Of a stretch of DNA of 64,000 nt, positions 9,927 through 18,346 are shown piece after piece. The position numbers and the translations under genes are program-made. This DNA comes from Poriferisodalis sp965116715 (GTDB lineage: Bacteria > Actinomycetota > Acidimicrobiia > Acidimicrobiales > Poriferisodalaceae), in the NCBI GenBank assembly GCA_965116715.1, contig OZ220724.1, forward strand, positions 2,232,001 through 2,296,000, in the 5' to 3' direction. The notes below the pieces were generated by a model. It was given only the letters and a program-made list of their open reading frames with translations. It did no database searches and had not been told where the DNA came from. Position 1 is the stretch's first letter, and every line of letters begins with the position of its first letter.

Positions 9927-10840
9927 CGATCACGCTGGTCGATCCGACGCTGACCGTCGCCAGTGGCAGCAATATGGCTGCACCGCGCCAGGCATCGCTG
10001 GACGGTGCCGTGCTGGGGCTGGTGAGCAACGGCAAGACTCACGCCAGGCGGATTCTGGGTCGGGTCGCCCAGAACCTGATCGACTCCCACGGCGCCCGCA
10101 ACTCGGTGCTGCTGGTGAAATCGACGGCGAACCTGCCTGCGGCACCTGAAGAAGTGGAGGCGCTGGCAGCCGACGTCACGGCGATCATCGCCGCGATCGG
10201 CGACTGAGGCAGCTGCTCGTCGAGCAGTGTGCTCGACGCCGTGCACTTCGAAGCGCTGGGTGTGCCTGCGGCAGCGATCCTGACCGAGCCGTTCGCTGCC
10301 ACGGGCGAGGCAATTGCCGAACTGCAGGGCTGTGCCGACTACCCGATCGCCACCGTGCCGCACCCGATCGGCAGCCTGACCCAGGCTGAGGCGATGGCGC
10401 TTGCCGATGCCGTGACCCCCACCGTGCTGGGCCTGCTCACCACCGCCCGAGCCCAGCCCGCGGATGTCCAACCCGCCGACACTCAACCGGCGCCTGACGG
10501 CCGGCCTGCTGCTGTCGACACTCCGTCGCCCGGCAACTGCGAACCGGCCGGCACCCACACACCGGCAACGCCGGCAACCGGTTCCGGCATCGCCGACGTC
10601 GTCGAAGCACTTGCCGCCGTCCTACGCGCAGATCGAGCCGACCTCACTGCCTCCGTTGCGGCACAACACGTCACACTTCAGCTCCACATACCCGATGACG
10701 CCTGCGCGGAATGCGTCCTTCCCGCCCCGATGCTGCTGGAAATGTTCCAGCGCCGCTTCGATATCGAACTTGGCTCCGGCTGGACCGTCACCCTGGATGA
10801 TCCCAGGGAACGGGCGCACAGCGATCCTGGGGAGGATTGA
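9923..10840 (+). CDS. UGSC-family selenoprotein (in-frame TGA = Sec95)
   Basis: 305-residue product if the TGA at 10205-10207 is read as selenocysteine. The frame before it (94 residues, ending AIIAAIGD) and after it (GSCSSSSVLDAVHFEALGVPA) is the same, and together they give the Sec-Gly-Ser-Cys motif that names the UGSC family. A 9-bp hairpin follows the TGA (separate entry). Residues 1-~175 form the UGSC domain. A Pro/Thr/Ala-rich linker follows (~175-215), then a C-terminal domain with a CAEC pair (DDACAECVLPAP), another possible redox site. ATGA overlap with the upstream gene. No Sec machinery (selA, selB, selC, selD) lies in the window, so it must be elsewhere. The biochemical role of UGSC proteins is not established to my knowledge; a thiol or selenol redox role is likely. 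Confidence 0.85.
10208..10240 (+). promoter_or_regulatory. Bacterial SECIS-like hairpin after the Sec TGA
   Basis: Immediately 3' of the TGA at 10205-10207. A perfect 9-bp stem, CGTCGAGCA (10218-10226) with TGCTCGACG (10230-10238), closes a GTG loop. The loop starts 19 nt after the TGA and begins with G. Known bacterial SECIS elements lie directly downstream of the UGA within the coding region, with a short apical loop containing an early G at roughly this distance. An alternative, weaker hairpin (CTGCTC-GTC-GAGCAG, 10213-10227) overlaps it. Confidence 0.75.
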
Positions 10841-10885
10841 CCGAGTCCGAACCCGCCATTTCGGTGTGCGATCTAGGGTGGCGGC

Positions 10886-11884
10886 ATGAAGGGTCAGCTG
10901 CTTGCGGGTACCACCAGAGGCGTCTTCGTCATCGACGGCGGGGGTTCCACACAGACGCTCGACGTTCGCCACGTCCGTGACCTCGTCAACCTTGGCGGCC
11001 GCCTGTTCGCGGGGTCGGCCGGGGGGCTGTTCACCAGCGAAGACGGGGGCCATACCTGGGCCGGGCCACAGCTCGAGGGCCGCGACGTGTGGCAGATACG
11101 AGCTGCGGGCGACGGCCGTCTGTACGCCAGCACCGAGCCCGCCGCGCTGTTCCGCAGCGACGACCACGGGGCGACGTGGTCCGAGATCGAGGCGTTTGCT
11201 GCCCTGCCTGAGGCGGCACGCTGGTGCGTGCCGATCGAGCCGCCCGAGCCGGGGCGCGCCCGTGCGCTGGTCATCGACGAGCACGATCCAGATCGCATCT
11301 GGGTCGGGGTCGAGGTGGGCGGCGTGGCCCGCAGCGCAGACGGCGGCCAGAGCTGGAAGGTCGACCTTCCCGGCGACAACCCTGACATCCACATGATGTT
11401 CGCCCACCCCGCCGAGCCGGGCGTGCTGTTCGTCAGCACCGGCTACGGCCGCTTCGACGGCGTCGCCGAAGAACTCGAGGGCAATGCAGGAGTGTTCCGA
11501 TCCGACGACTACGGCGAGACCTGGGACTACGTCTGGAAGGGCATCACGCCGCGGTACTCGCGGCCGCTGTGCATCGACCGTCGAGACCCCTACAGCGTCA
11601 CCGTCGCCAGCGCCCCCACCGCGTTCTCCCACTACAAGGACGAACAGGGCGCCCTCGCGGCCTTGTACCGCACCGACGACCAGGGGCAGTCGTGGCGGTC
11701 GCTCTGCGACGTGGCCCATTCGCCGTCGCCGGTCAACTTCCACGGTCTGATCCCCGATCCCGACAACGTGGGAGGCGTGCTCGTGGGCACCGACACCGGC
11801 GAGGTGTGGCAGGTCTCCAGCGATGCCGAATGGACCGAGCTCGGATCCGGTCTCCCGCTCGTCTGGTCGCTGGCGGTGGTCTGA
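10886..11884 (+). CDS. BNR/Asp-box repeat beta-propeller protein
   Basis: 332 residues with no signal peptide. Seen: five Asp-box turns of sialidase/sortilin type, SEDGGHTW, SDDHGATW, SADGGQSW, SDDYGETW and TDDQGQSW, spaced as in a six- or seven-bladed propeller. Such proteins are often annotated as exo-alpha-sialidase or photosystem stability factor-like, but I see no sialidase catalytic set (Arg triad, Tyr/Glu pair), so an enzymatic call is not justified. Probably a binding or scaffold protein in the cytoplasm. It begins 46 bp after the selenoprotein gene and is followed by the TPR gene, and could be co-transcribed with both. Confidence 0.85.
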   Translation: MKGQLLAGTTRGVFVIDGGGSTQTLDVRHVRDLVNLGGRLFAGSAGGLFTSEDGGHTWAGPQLEGRDVWQIRAAGDGRLYASTEPAALFRSDDHGATWSEIEAFAALPEAARWCVPIEPPEPGRARALVIDEHDPDRIWVGVEVGGVARSADGGQSWKVDLPGDNPDIHMMFAHPAEPGVLFVSTGYGRFDGVAEELEGNAGVFRSDDYGETWDYVWKGITPRYSRPLCIDRRDPYSVTVASAPTAFSHYKDEQGALAALYRTDDQGQSWRSLCDVAHSPSPVNFHGLIPDPDNVGGVLVGTDTGEVWQVSSDAEWTELGSGLPLVWSLAVV

Positions 11885-11940
11885 CGCAGCCCCGATAGGC
11901 GACCGGTTCGCGGACATCGGGAACGCCGGAGGCGAAACGC

Positions 11941-13236
11941 ATGGACGACCGCTACGGCCTCGAACTCAGTACCTCGTCTGCCAGCGCGCGTGACTCCTAT
12001 GTCGAGGGCATCGATCGGATGCTGTCCGCCGAGGCCGGCGTCGACGACTGCCTGTCGGCGGCGATCGCAGCAGATCCAGGCTTCGCGCTCCCCCATGCCG
12101 CCCTGGCCCGCCAGCACCAGCTCTACGTGCGACCCGCCGAAGCTCGGGCTTCTGCGGAGGCAGCCGTCCGGCTGAGCCACGGGGCGACCGTCAGGGAGCA
12201 GCAGCACGTCGAGATCGTCCGCCAGTTGGTCAGAGGCCAAGTCCCCCAAGGTCTCGAACTCATCCGCCGCCACATCATCGACTACCCACGGGATGCGTTC
12301 GCCCTCGCACCCGCTTGCGGTGTGTTCGGCGCCATCGGATTCAGCGGTCGCATCGGCAGGGAAGCCGAGCTGCTCGCGCTCCTCGAGCCGCTTGCCACTC
12401 ACTACGGCGACGACTGGTGGTTCGCCACGGTGCATGCCTTCGCCCTCATCGAAACCGGGCAGTGGGACCGGGGCCGGAAGCTCGCCGAGCGTGCGCTCGA
12501 ACAGCGGCCGGCGACTCCCCACGGCGCCCACACGCTGGTGCACGCGCTCTTCGAAGCCGGCGACGACGACGAAGCGGTCGAGTTCCTCGACGGATGGCTC
12601 CCCCGCTCCGACCGGGCGAGCGTGCTGCACTGCCACATCTGGTGGCACTACGCGCTCGTGCTGATGGCGGTCAGCCGTCATGACGATGCATGGCAGGCCT
12701 TTCGCTACAACTGCCTGCCCGGCGAGACCGCCAGCCCGCCGATCACGGTGTTCTCGGATTCCTCATCGTTCATGTGGCGCTCAGACCTGGCAGGCCAGCC
12801 TCGCGACCGTGAGATCTGGCAGCGGGTGCGTGAGTTCTACGAAGAGCGATTCCCGCAGCCGATGGTGTTCGTGGACGCCCACGTCGGCCTGGTGTACGCC
12901 GTGCTCGGCGAGACCGAACAGCTGCAGGCCACCATCTCGCAACTGCACGACCTCGGCGAAGCAGGCCGCCTGCCCGCCGGGAACACCGGCGTAGCGCTGG
13001 CCCGGGCCTATGGCGCATTCGTCGACGAGCAGTGGGGGACGGTCATCGACATCCTCGAGCCGTTGATTCCCCAGGTGGTCCGCATCGGCGGCAGCCGGGC
13101 ACAGCGAGACCTGATGACCAACACGCTGCTGGCTGCCTACGTCAAGGCAGACCGGCTCGACGACGCCAGACAGTTTCTGGCAGGCGTCATGGACCGGCAG
13201 CCCTCACGGCCCGTCGCCGGTCTCATCGCCGCCTGA
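11941..13236 (+). CDS. TTC38-like tetratricopeptide repeat protein
   Basis: 431 residues, all-helical, with degenerate TPR pairs along its length. Seen: ALARQHQLYVRPAEARASAEAAVRLS, HAFALIETGQWDRGRKLAERALEQRP, HTLVHALFEAGDDDEAVEFL, and LLAAYVKADRLDDARQFLAG near the C terminus. The conserved HCHIWWHYALVLM stretch and the overall layout match the TTC38 family (a eukaryotic TPR protein with many bacterial relatives of unknown role). No membrane segment. It is 56 bp downstream of the BNR-repeat gene, same strand. Function unknown; a protein-protein scaffold is expected. Confidence 0.82.
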   Translation: MDDRYGLELSTSSASARDSYVEGIDRMLSAEAGVDDCLSAAIAADPGFALPHAALARQHQLYVRPAEARASAEAAVRLSHGATVREQQHVEIVRQLVRGQVPQGLELIRRHIIDYPRDAFALAPACGVFGAIGFSGRIGREAELLALLEPLATHYGDDWWFATVHAFALIETGQWDRGRKLAERALEQRPATPHGAHTLVHALFEAGDDDEAVEFLDGWLPRSDRASVLHCHIWWHYALVLMAVSRHDDAWQAFRYNCLPGETASPPITVFSDSSSFMWRSDLAGQPRDREIWQRVREFYEERFPQPMVFVDAHVGLVYAVLGETEQLQATISQLHDLGEAGRLPAGNTGVALARAYGAFVDEQWGTVIDILEPLIPQVVRIGGSRAQRDLMTNTLLAAYVKADRLDDARQFLAGVMDRQPSRPVAGLIAA

Positions 13237-13289
13237 GGCCAGCGCCGACACTTGGCAGGCCCGGCCGCGAACTCTCAGCCGGCCGGCGT

Positions 13290-13706
13290 TCAGAAGCCGT
13301 GCCAGCCGTCCGCGGCCGCAGACTGACGTATCCACGTCTCCATCTGCGCGTCGTCGAACTCGTCCTCGCCGATGTCCACCCAGCGCGAATCAGGGTCCTT
13401 GCCCGATCCGGGCGGCTCCGGCTGCAGCAATGCGCCATTCAAGAACGTCACCTTGACGTAGCGCGTGAACGCGTGACAGCTCGCAAACCACCCGCGCCCC
13501 TCAACGCCGTAGAAGGGCGAGTTCCATCGAACCGCCTTGCGCACGTCTGGCACCACACGCTCGATCAGGTCATCGAGCTGGCGGGCGATGACGCCCTTCC
13601 ATTCCGGCATCGCCTCGATATAGGCCTGCACCGGGCCGTCGCCGTCACCCTTGGGGATCTGCGGGTTGCCCCCCGCCAGCAGCCTCGGCGCCTGCGAGTC
13701 GGCCAT
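13290..13706 (-). CDS. DUF1801 domain protein
   Basis: 138 residues. The core VQAYIEAMPEWKGVIARQLDDLI, then VRKAVRWNSPFYGVEGRGWF and YVKVTFLNGALLQP, fits the YdhG/DUF1801 fold (small SHS2-like proteins, often linked to iron or stress, role unresolved). The family's R-W--P-Y/F signature is present. ATG start at 13706 is two bases from the 3' end of tRNA-Ala, which lies upstream on the same strand. Housekeeping or stress function unknown. Confidence 0.8.
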   Translation of the reverse strand: MADSQAPRLLAGGNPQIPKGDGDGPVQAYIEAMPEWKGVIARQLDDLIERVVPDVRKAVRWNSPFYGVEGRGWFASCHAFTRYVKVTFLNGALLQPEPPGSGKDPDSRWVDIGEDEFDDAQMETWIRQSAAADGWHGF

Positions 13707-13708
13707 GG

Positions 13709-13782
13709 TGGAGCTGACGGGACTCGAACCCGTGACCCCCTGCTTGCAAAGCAGGTGCTCTTGCCATCTGAGCTACAGCCCC
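13709..13782 (-). tRNA. tRNA-Ala (anticodon TGC)
   Basis: Read on the minus strand it gives acceptor GGGGCTG paired with CAGCTCC, D arm with AGCTC...GAGC, anticodon stem CCTGC/GCAGG around TTTGCAA (anticodon TGC), T arm ACGGG-TTCGAGT-CCCGT and discriminator A. CCA is not encoded. It lies about 9.4 kb from tRNA-Ile; in many actinobacteria the two are adjacent downstream of gyrA. Confidence 0.97.
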
Positions 13783-13850
13783 AACGAATCGAAGAGCTGT
13801 GAGGGTACCGGCCGTCCCCGCGAGCGAATCGGGACGGGCCGGATGGCGGT

Positions 13851-14147
13851 TCAGGCGGGGTCGTAGCCCTCGGCGACCAGCAGCCTGGACTTCAGCGCGC
13901 GGCCACGAAGCTCAGCGAGAGCAGCGAACTCGGCCGAGGCGGCAAATGCGCTGGCTTGGGTACGGCTGTCGAATTCCATGATGACGAGCCGGTCCGGTGC
14001 CCAGTCCCCCTCGATGGCCTCCGGGTTGCCGCCACGCACGATGAACCGGCCGCCATAGGCAGCCACCGCCTCAGGAACCTTCGCTGCGAACTCCGAGAAG
14101 GCCTCGGGATCGAGTATCTCGTTGTCGATGACGACGTAGCCCTTCAT
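13851..14147 (-). CDS. DUF1330 family protein
   Basis: 98 residues, the usual length for this dimeric ferredoxin-like family. Seen: MKGYVVIDNEILDPEAFSEF at the N terminus, AYGGRFIVRGG in the middle, and DRLVIMEFDSRTQASAFAAS, all standard family landmarks. No catalytic role is established for the family. It is followed on the same strand by tRNA-Ala at 13709-13782 and preceded by the permease gene's downstream end region (90 bp gap). Confidence 0.87.
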   Translation of the reverse strand: MKGYVVIDNEILDPEAFSEFAAKVPEAVAAYGGRFIVRGGNPEAIEGDWAPDRLVIMEFDSRTQASAFAASAEFAALAELRGRALKSRLLVAEGYDPA

Positions 14148-14237
14148 GCCTGCCGCCCCTTTCCGGTGAGTGTGCAGATTTATGCACGCACGCTATTCGA
14201 CGCCCCGCCGGCCACCGGACGGGCCGGCGCGCCAGCA

Positions 14238-15980
14238 TCAGGACGCCGAGCCCTCGACCTCCACGGTGACGACGTCGATGCCGTGGTACCTGCGGTGGCG
14301 GACAGCGGCGGCGTGCAGCCGCAGCAGGCGGAACGAGAGGTCGCCGACGTCAGGCGTGGAGGCTTGCTCGTTGAGATACGAGATACGGTCTTCGATGTTC
14401 TCCTCGGAGAACAGCGCCAGAAACTCCAGCTCGACCGACCCGGTGCCGGGGCGGGCGTTCAGCACCACTCGCGGCGGCGCGTCACCCGGATTGTCCTCGA
14501 GCAGCTGCATCATCGCCGTGAGCGTCTCTTCCCCGGCAGCACGCAGGCGCTCGACTGACGCGCTGTTCCATCCCATGCCGTCACCCAGCGTGCGCAAGAA
14601 GCGGTCGAGTTCGCCGAAGGCCGGCTGGTCCAGCACCGTCTCGAATCGCTGACGCCGAGCGCTCGTCATCTCGAACACACTGGTGAGCAGCACAGCGACG
14701 ACCACGCCCACGAGCACGCCGTTGCCCAAGAGCGCCGCGATCGGGCCGCCGAGGAGCTCCAGGAAACTCGGCTGGCTCTGCAAGCCGACCGCTACCGAGA
14801 GCGACAGACCCACGATGAAGCCACGGTGGCGGCTCAGGCCATCGCGCGTCACCGCTCGCACCCCTTCGATGAACAGCAACCCCAAGATCGCCATCAGCAA
14901 CGCCCCGCTGACGGGCCGGGGAATGGTGATCAGCGCAGCGACTGCCTTGGGCAGCAGCGCCAGCGCGATCAGCATCGCCCCCATCACCAGCCCGACCCGC
15001 CGAGCCGCCACTCGGGTGAAGCTGAGCAGCGAGATCGTGGCCGGGAGGTAGGAGATAGCGGGCAAGGTGCCGACGATTCCCGAGAGGAACACGGCCAGGC
15101 CACCCACGCCGACCGTGCGCTGCACGCCGCGGAAGTCGACAGCGCGAGCCGTGCGGTGGGAGATCTCCTGCGCTGACACGCCTTCACTGGTGGCTCGGGC
15201 CGCCACCACGGCGCTGATCACCAGGAACACCGGCAGCAGCGACCAGTAGTCCGCATCGGCGATGGAGGCGAAGCCGGGCCAGCTGCCCACATCGGGGAGG
15301 TCGAGCCACGGGGCGTCGAGTGCCGGCTGGCCGTCGTAGGTGCCCAAGGCGACAGATCCGGCGCAGCCGACCACGATGGCGATGGGCATCGCCCACAGAC
15401 GCCACAGCCCGGTGGCCCGCAGCATCGCCAGCGCGGCCACCACCAGCGTGATCACGCCCACGGCAGTGCCGGCCAGCTCAGATGCGCCGTCGGGCACGTC
15501 GCTGATCCGCCGCATGGCGATCGGCATGGCCGACAGGGAGATCATCATGAACGCCACACCGGCTACGACCGGTGTGATCAATCGCCGCAGCCGTGCGAGC
15601 CCCGCGGCCATGGCCAGCTGCAGCAATGACGAGGTCACCGCCAAGCTCGCGGCCAGCGCCGGGCCGCCCGCCTCGACGGCGAGGATGCACGGGACCATGA
15701 AGGGGATGCCCGAACCCCACAGCAGGAGGTGTCCCGGACCCAAGCGTGACGCATGGAGTGCGGTGAGCACGCCAGCCACGATCAGCGCACCGACCACCGC
15801 CCATTCGGCGTAACTGCCGCCAGAGTCGAAGGCGCCGGGGTCGAAAGCGGCAGCGTAGATCACAATGAACGTGACCACGTTGGTGACGATCAGCACCGCT
15901 CCCTGCAGCGCGACGTTCAGTGTCAGCAGCGCCGGCGGACGCTCATCTGGCTCGAAGCGAATGTCGTCGTTCACGGGCAT
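14238..15980 (-). CDS. NCS2-type xanthine/uracil permease with C-terminal cytosolic domain
   Basis: 580-residue membrane transporter. Residues ~20-430 hold about twelve to fourteen hydrophobic segments. Seen: RRLITPVVAGVAFMMISLS and GTLPAISYLPATISLLSFTRVAARRVG, which align with the NCS2 nucleobase:cation symporter landmarks. The last ~140 residues are cytosolic, with GEETLTAMMQLLEDN and SFRLLRLHAAAVRH; they look like a histidine-kinase-type or anti-sigma-type ATP-binding remnant, as in some other NCS2 proteins, but without a clear Gly-box. ATG at 15980 chosen; 47 bp separate it from the divergent MFS gene. Substrate unknown. Confidence 0.83.
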   Translation of the reverse strand: MPVNDDIRFEPDERPPALLTLNVALQGAVLIVTNVVTFIVIYAAAFDPGAFDSGGSYAEWAVVGALIVAGVLTALHASRLGPGHLLLWGSGIPFMVPCILAVEAGGPALAASLAVTSSLLQLAMAAGLARLRRLITPVVAGVAFMMISLSAMPIAMRRISDVPDGASELAGTAVGVITLVVAALAMLRATGLWRLWAMPIAIVVGCAGSVALGTYDGQPALDAPWLDLPDVGSWPGFASIADADYWSLLPVFLVISAVVAARATSEGVSAQEISHRTARAVDFRGVQRTVGVGGLAVFLSGIVGTLPAISYLPATISLLSFTRVAARRVGLVMGAMLIALALLPKAVAALITIPRPVSGALLMAILGLLFIEGVRAVTRDGLSRHRGFIVGLSLSVAVGLQSQPSFLELLGGPIAALLGNGVLVGVVVAVLLTSVFEMTSARRQRFETVLDQPAFGELDRFLRTLGDGMGWNSASVERLRAAGEETLTAMMQLLEDNPGDAPPRVVLNARPGTGSVELEFLALFSEENIEDRISYLNEQASTPDVGDLSFRLLRLHAAAVRHRRYHGIDVVTVEVEGSAS

Positions 15981-16027
15981 CGACCGATCTGCGGACCACC
16001 GTACTGACAGGGCAGGCTTGCATCTGA

Positions 16028-17242
16028 GTGTCCAACACAGCGAGCCTGCCGTCCGCCGGGGAGCCAGCGGAGAATGCGACCCGATGGTCGGTCGCGGCAG
16101 CGGCATTCGCCGCCAACTTCGTGACCTTCGGCATCCTCTTCTCGTTCGGCGTGTTCCTGACACCGATTGCGGACGACCTCGGCACCACCACCGGGCCCGT
16201 GGCCGCCCTGTTCTCCACCGCCGTGTGCACCTACTACGCCGGCGGCGCCATCGGGGGCCGCATTGGCGATCGCTTCGGTGCCCGACTGCTCGTCGCCATC
16301 GCCGCGCTCGCCATGTCCGCTGGCCTGCTGCTGACCGCCGCTGCTGACGCCCTGTGGCAGACGTACGCCGCCTTCGGGGTGCTCGTCGGGATGGCCACCG
16401 GCTTCTGCTACCCGTCCATGATCGGTCTCATCGGCCGCAGCTTCAGCGAGCGCCGGCGCCCAGCGGCCATGGGGTTCCTGCTGGCCGGTGTGGGTGCGGG
16501 CACTCTGGTGATGCCGCTGGCAAGCCATCTCCTGATCTCAGAACTGGGCTGGCGCGGGGCCTACGTCGTGCTCGCAGCGGTGGCCTTCGTCGCCATCGGC
16601 TGGTCAGCCACCCGGGGCGACCGCGTGCGAATGCCGCCTGCCCGCCTCATCCGTGTCGCCGTGCTGGTGCGCTCGCGCCGGTTCGGAGTGTTCTTCGCCG
16701 CCGTCGTGGCCATCGGACCGGGCTTCTATGCCCCCGTCGCGTTTTACAACGACTACGCCATCGAGGCCGGTGTTGCGCCAGCGCTGGCGGCGGCACTCAT
16801 CGGTATCTCGGGGGCAACCAGCGTGGTCGCCCGCCTGGTCTGCGGTGCGCTGGGCCCCCGCTTCGACCCGATGTGGCTGTGCCGTGCCGCATTCGCCAGC
16901 ATGACCGTTGCGCTGGCGATCTGGTGGATCTCAGGCGGTAAGCCGGCAGTGCTCATCGTGAGCGCTGTCGCCCACGGCGTCGGTTGGGCGGTGTGGGTCA
17001 CCGCTACGCCGCAAGTGCTGGCGAACTGGTACGGGGTGGAGAACCTCGGCGGCGTGGTCGGCATCTACTACACGGGTCTCGGCGTCGGTGCGCTCGCCGG
17101 CCCGGCGGTCTGCGGTTTCATCATCGATGCCGCCGGCTTCGAGCCCGCGATTGCGCTGGTCACCGTGACGAGCCTCATCGCACTTGGGTTGCTGGCGCTG
17201 CCGATGCGCGCCACGGCCTCCGCTGCTGGTTCTGCCTCTTAG
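16028..17242 (+). CDS. MFS transporter (monocarboxylate/oxalate-formate-like)
   Basis: 404 residues with twelve predicted membrane helices. Seen: first helix ANFVTFGILFSFGVFLTPIADDLG, GGRIGDRFGARLLV (the MFS loop 2-3 motif G-x3-D-R-x-G-x-R), and FSERRRPAAMGFLLAGVGAG in the middle, a pattern usual in the monocarboxylate porter branch. GTG start at 16028. Divergently arranged with the NCS2 permease and followed ten bases later by the sterol-methyltransferase-like gene on the same strand, with which it may be co-transcribed. Substrate cannot be inferred. Confidence 0.88.
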   Translation: MSNTASLPSAGEPAENATRWSVAAAAFAANFVTFGILFSFGVFLTPIADDLGTTTGPVAALFSTAVCTYYAGGAIGGRIGDRFGARLLVAIAALAMSAGLLLTAAADALWQTYAAFGVLVGMATGFCYPSMIGLIGRSFSERRRPAAMGFLLAGVGAGTLVMPLASHLLISELGWRGAYVVLAAVAFVAIGWSATRGDRVRMPPARLIRVAVLVRSRRFGVFFAAVVAIGPGFYAPVAFYNDYAIEAGVAPALAAALIGISGATSVVARLVCGALGPRFDPMWLCRAAFASMTVALAIWWISGGKPAVLIVSAVAHGVGWAVWVTATPQVLANWYGVENLGGVVGIYYTGLGVGALAGPAVCGFIIDAAGFEPAIALVTVTSLIALGLLALPMRATASAAGSAS

Positions 17243-17252
17243 GCTCCACCCG

Positions 17253-18290
17253 GTGAGCAGCATCTGGCAGGTCGCCCGGGGACTCAGGGCGTCATACCGT
17301 GACTCGGATCTTCGCGCCCGGGTGGCGAAGCTGAACGGCCGGCTCGATGAGACATCGGCCCCGGGCGACAGCGACCGCCTGGACCATGCCGAGACGGCAA
17401 CGGAGTACTACGACATCTGCAGCCATCTCATGGTGTACGGCTGGGGCGAATCCCTCCACTTCGCGCCGCTGTCTCCCAACGAGAGCCTGGACGACTCCAA
17501 GCTCCGCCATCAGCGATTGATGATCGACAAGCTCGACCTGCAGCCCGGGATGTCAGTCATCGACGTCGGCTGCGGGATCGGCGGACCGATGCGCACGGTC
17601 GTCAGAGAAGCGGGGGTCACCGTCACCGGCATCAACAGCAGCGAAGTCCAACTGGCCAGGGCGAGGCAACTGACCGCCGCAGCGGGCCTCAGCGACATGA
17701 TCGACTACGTGGAGACCAGCTTCATGGACATGGGTGCCATCGACGACAGCACCTACGACCGGGCCTACGCCATCGAATCCACCTGCCATGCACCGGACAA
17801 GGTGGGCGCATTCCGAGAGATCTCGCGGGTGCTGAAGCCGGGTGCCCTGCTGTGGGGCCAGGAGATGTGCCTGACCGACACGTTCGACGCTGATGACGCG
17901 AGCCATCAGGACATCGAGCAGGAACTCATGCGCGGGATCGCACTGAAGAGGATCGCAACGTTCGCAGAAGTGAACCGCGCACTCGAGACGGCGGGATTCG
18001 AAGTCATCGAAGGCATGGACCGCGGCGCCGCCGAGAACGGGTCGATCACTCCGTGGTACCAGCCCATGGAGGCACGCAGCGGCACACGCCGCAACACCCT
18101 GCGGGGAACACCCGTGGGTCGACAGCTTGCAATCGGGGCAGCGCGCCTCGCAGAAACACTCAGGGTGCTGCCGACAGGCACCGCCGAGATCGCCAAGCTG
18201 CTGGATCGCACCGCGGACGCTTATGTCGCCGGCGGCAAGACGGGCATCTTCACACCGCTGTACTGCTTCGTGGCCCGCAAACCGCTCTGA
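17253..18290 (+). CDS. Sterol C-24 methyltransferase-like protein (SMT/ERG6 family)
   Basis: 345-residue SAM methyltransferase that carries the sterol-methyltransferase signatures in order: the sterol-binding YGWGESLHF (~60-68), SAM motif VIDVGCGIGGPMR, the second signature YAIESTCHAP, PWYQPMEA, and a C-terminal Sterol_MT_C-like segment ending VAGGKTGIFTPLYCFVARKP. In ERG6 and plant SMTs these positions read YGWG-S-HF, LDVGCGVGGP, YAIEATCHAP and VAGG---FTP--FVARKP. This is far closer than ordinary bacterial MenG- or CFA-type enzymes. GTG at 17253 is chosen 10 bp after the MFS stop. No squalene or sterol cyclase lies in the window, so the true acceptor (sterol, hopanoid or other lipid) is open. 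Confidence 0.82.
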   Translation: MSSIWQVARGLRASYRDSDLRARVAKLNGRLDETSAPGDSDRLDHAETATEYYDICSHLMVYGWGESLHFAPLSPNESLDDSKLRHQRLMIDKLDLQPGMSVIDVGCGIGGPMRTVVREAGVTVTGINSSEVQLARARQLTAAAGLSDMIDYVETSFMDMGAIDDSTYDRAYAIESTCHAPDKVGAFREISRVLKPGALLWGQEMCLTDTFDADDASHQDIEQELMRGIALKRIATFAEVNRALETAGFEVIEGMDRGAAENGSITPWYQPMEARSGTRRNTLRGTPVGRQLAIGAARLAETLRVLPTGTAEIAKLLDRTADAYVAGGKTGIFTPLYCFVARKPL

Positions 18291-18346
18291 AGCCCTCGCG
18301 GCCGAGCCCGCAGCGTCAGCAGGGTGTGTCTGCTAGGAAACGCCGC

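Noticed and set aside
10205..10207. The TGA could be read as a plain stop making a 94-residue protein and a separate downstream gene.
   Set aside because: The frame stays the same, the next codons complete the UGSC motif, and a SECIS-like hairpin follows. The downstream frame has no good ribosome site, only a GTG at 10229 inside the hairpin.
10886..11884. Sialidase or photosystem stability factor call for the BNR-repeat protein.
   Set aside because: Asp boxes define only the fold; the catalytic residues of sialidases are not seen and there is no photosystem.
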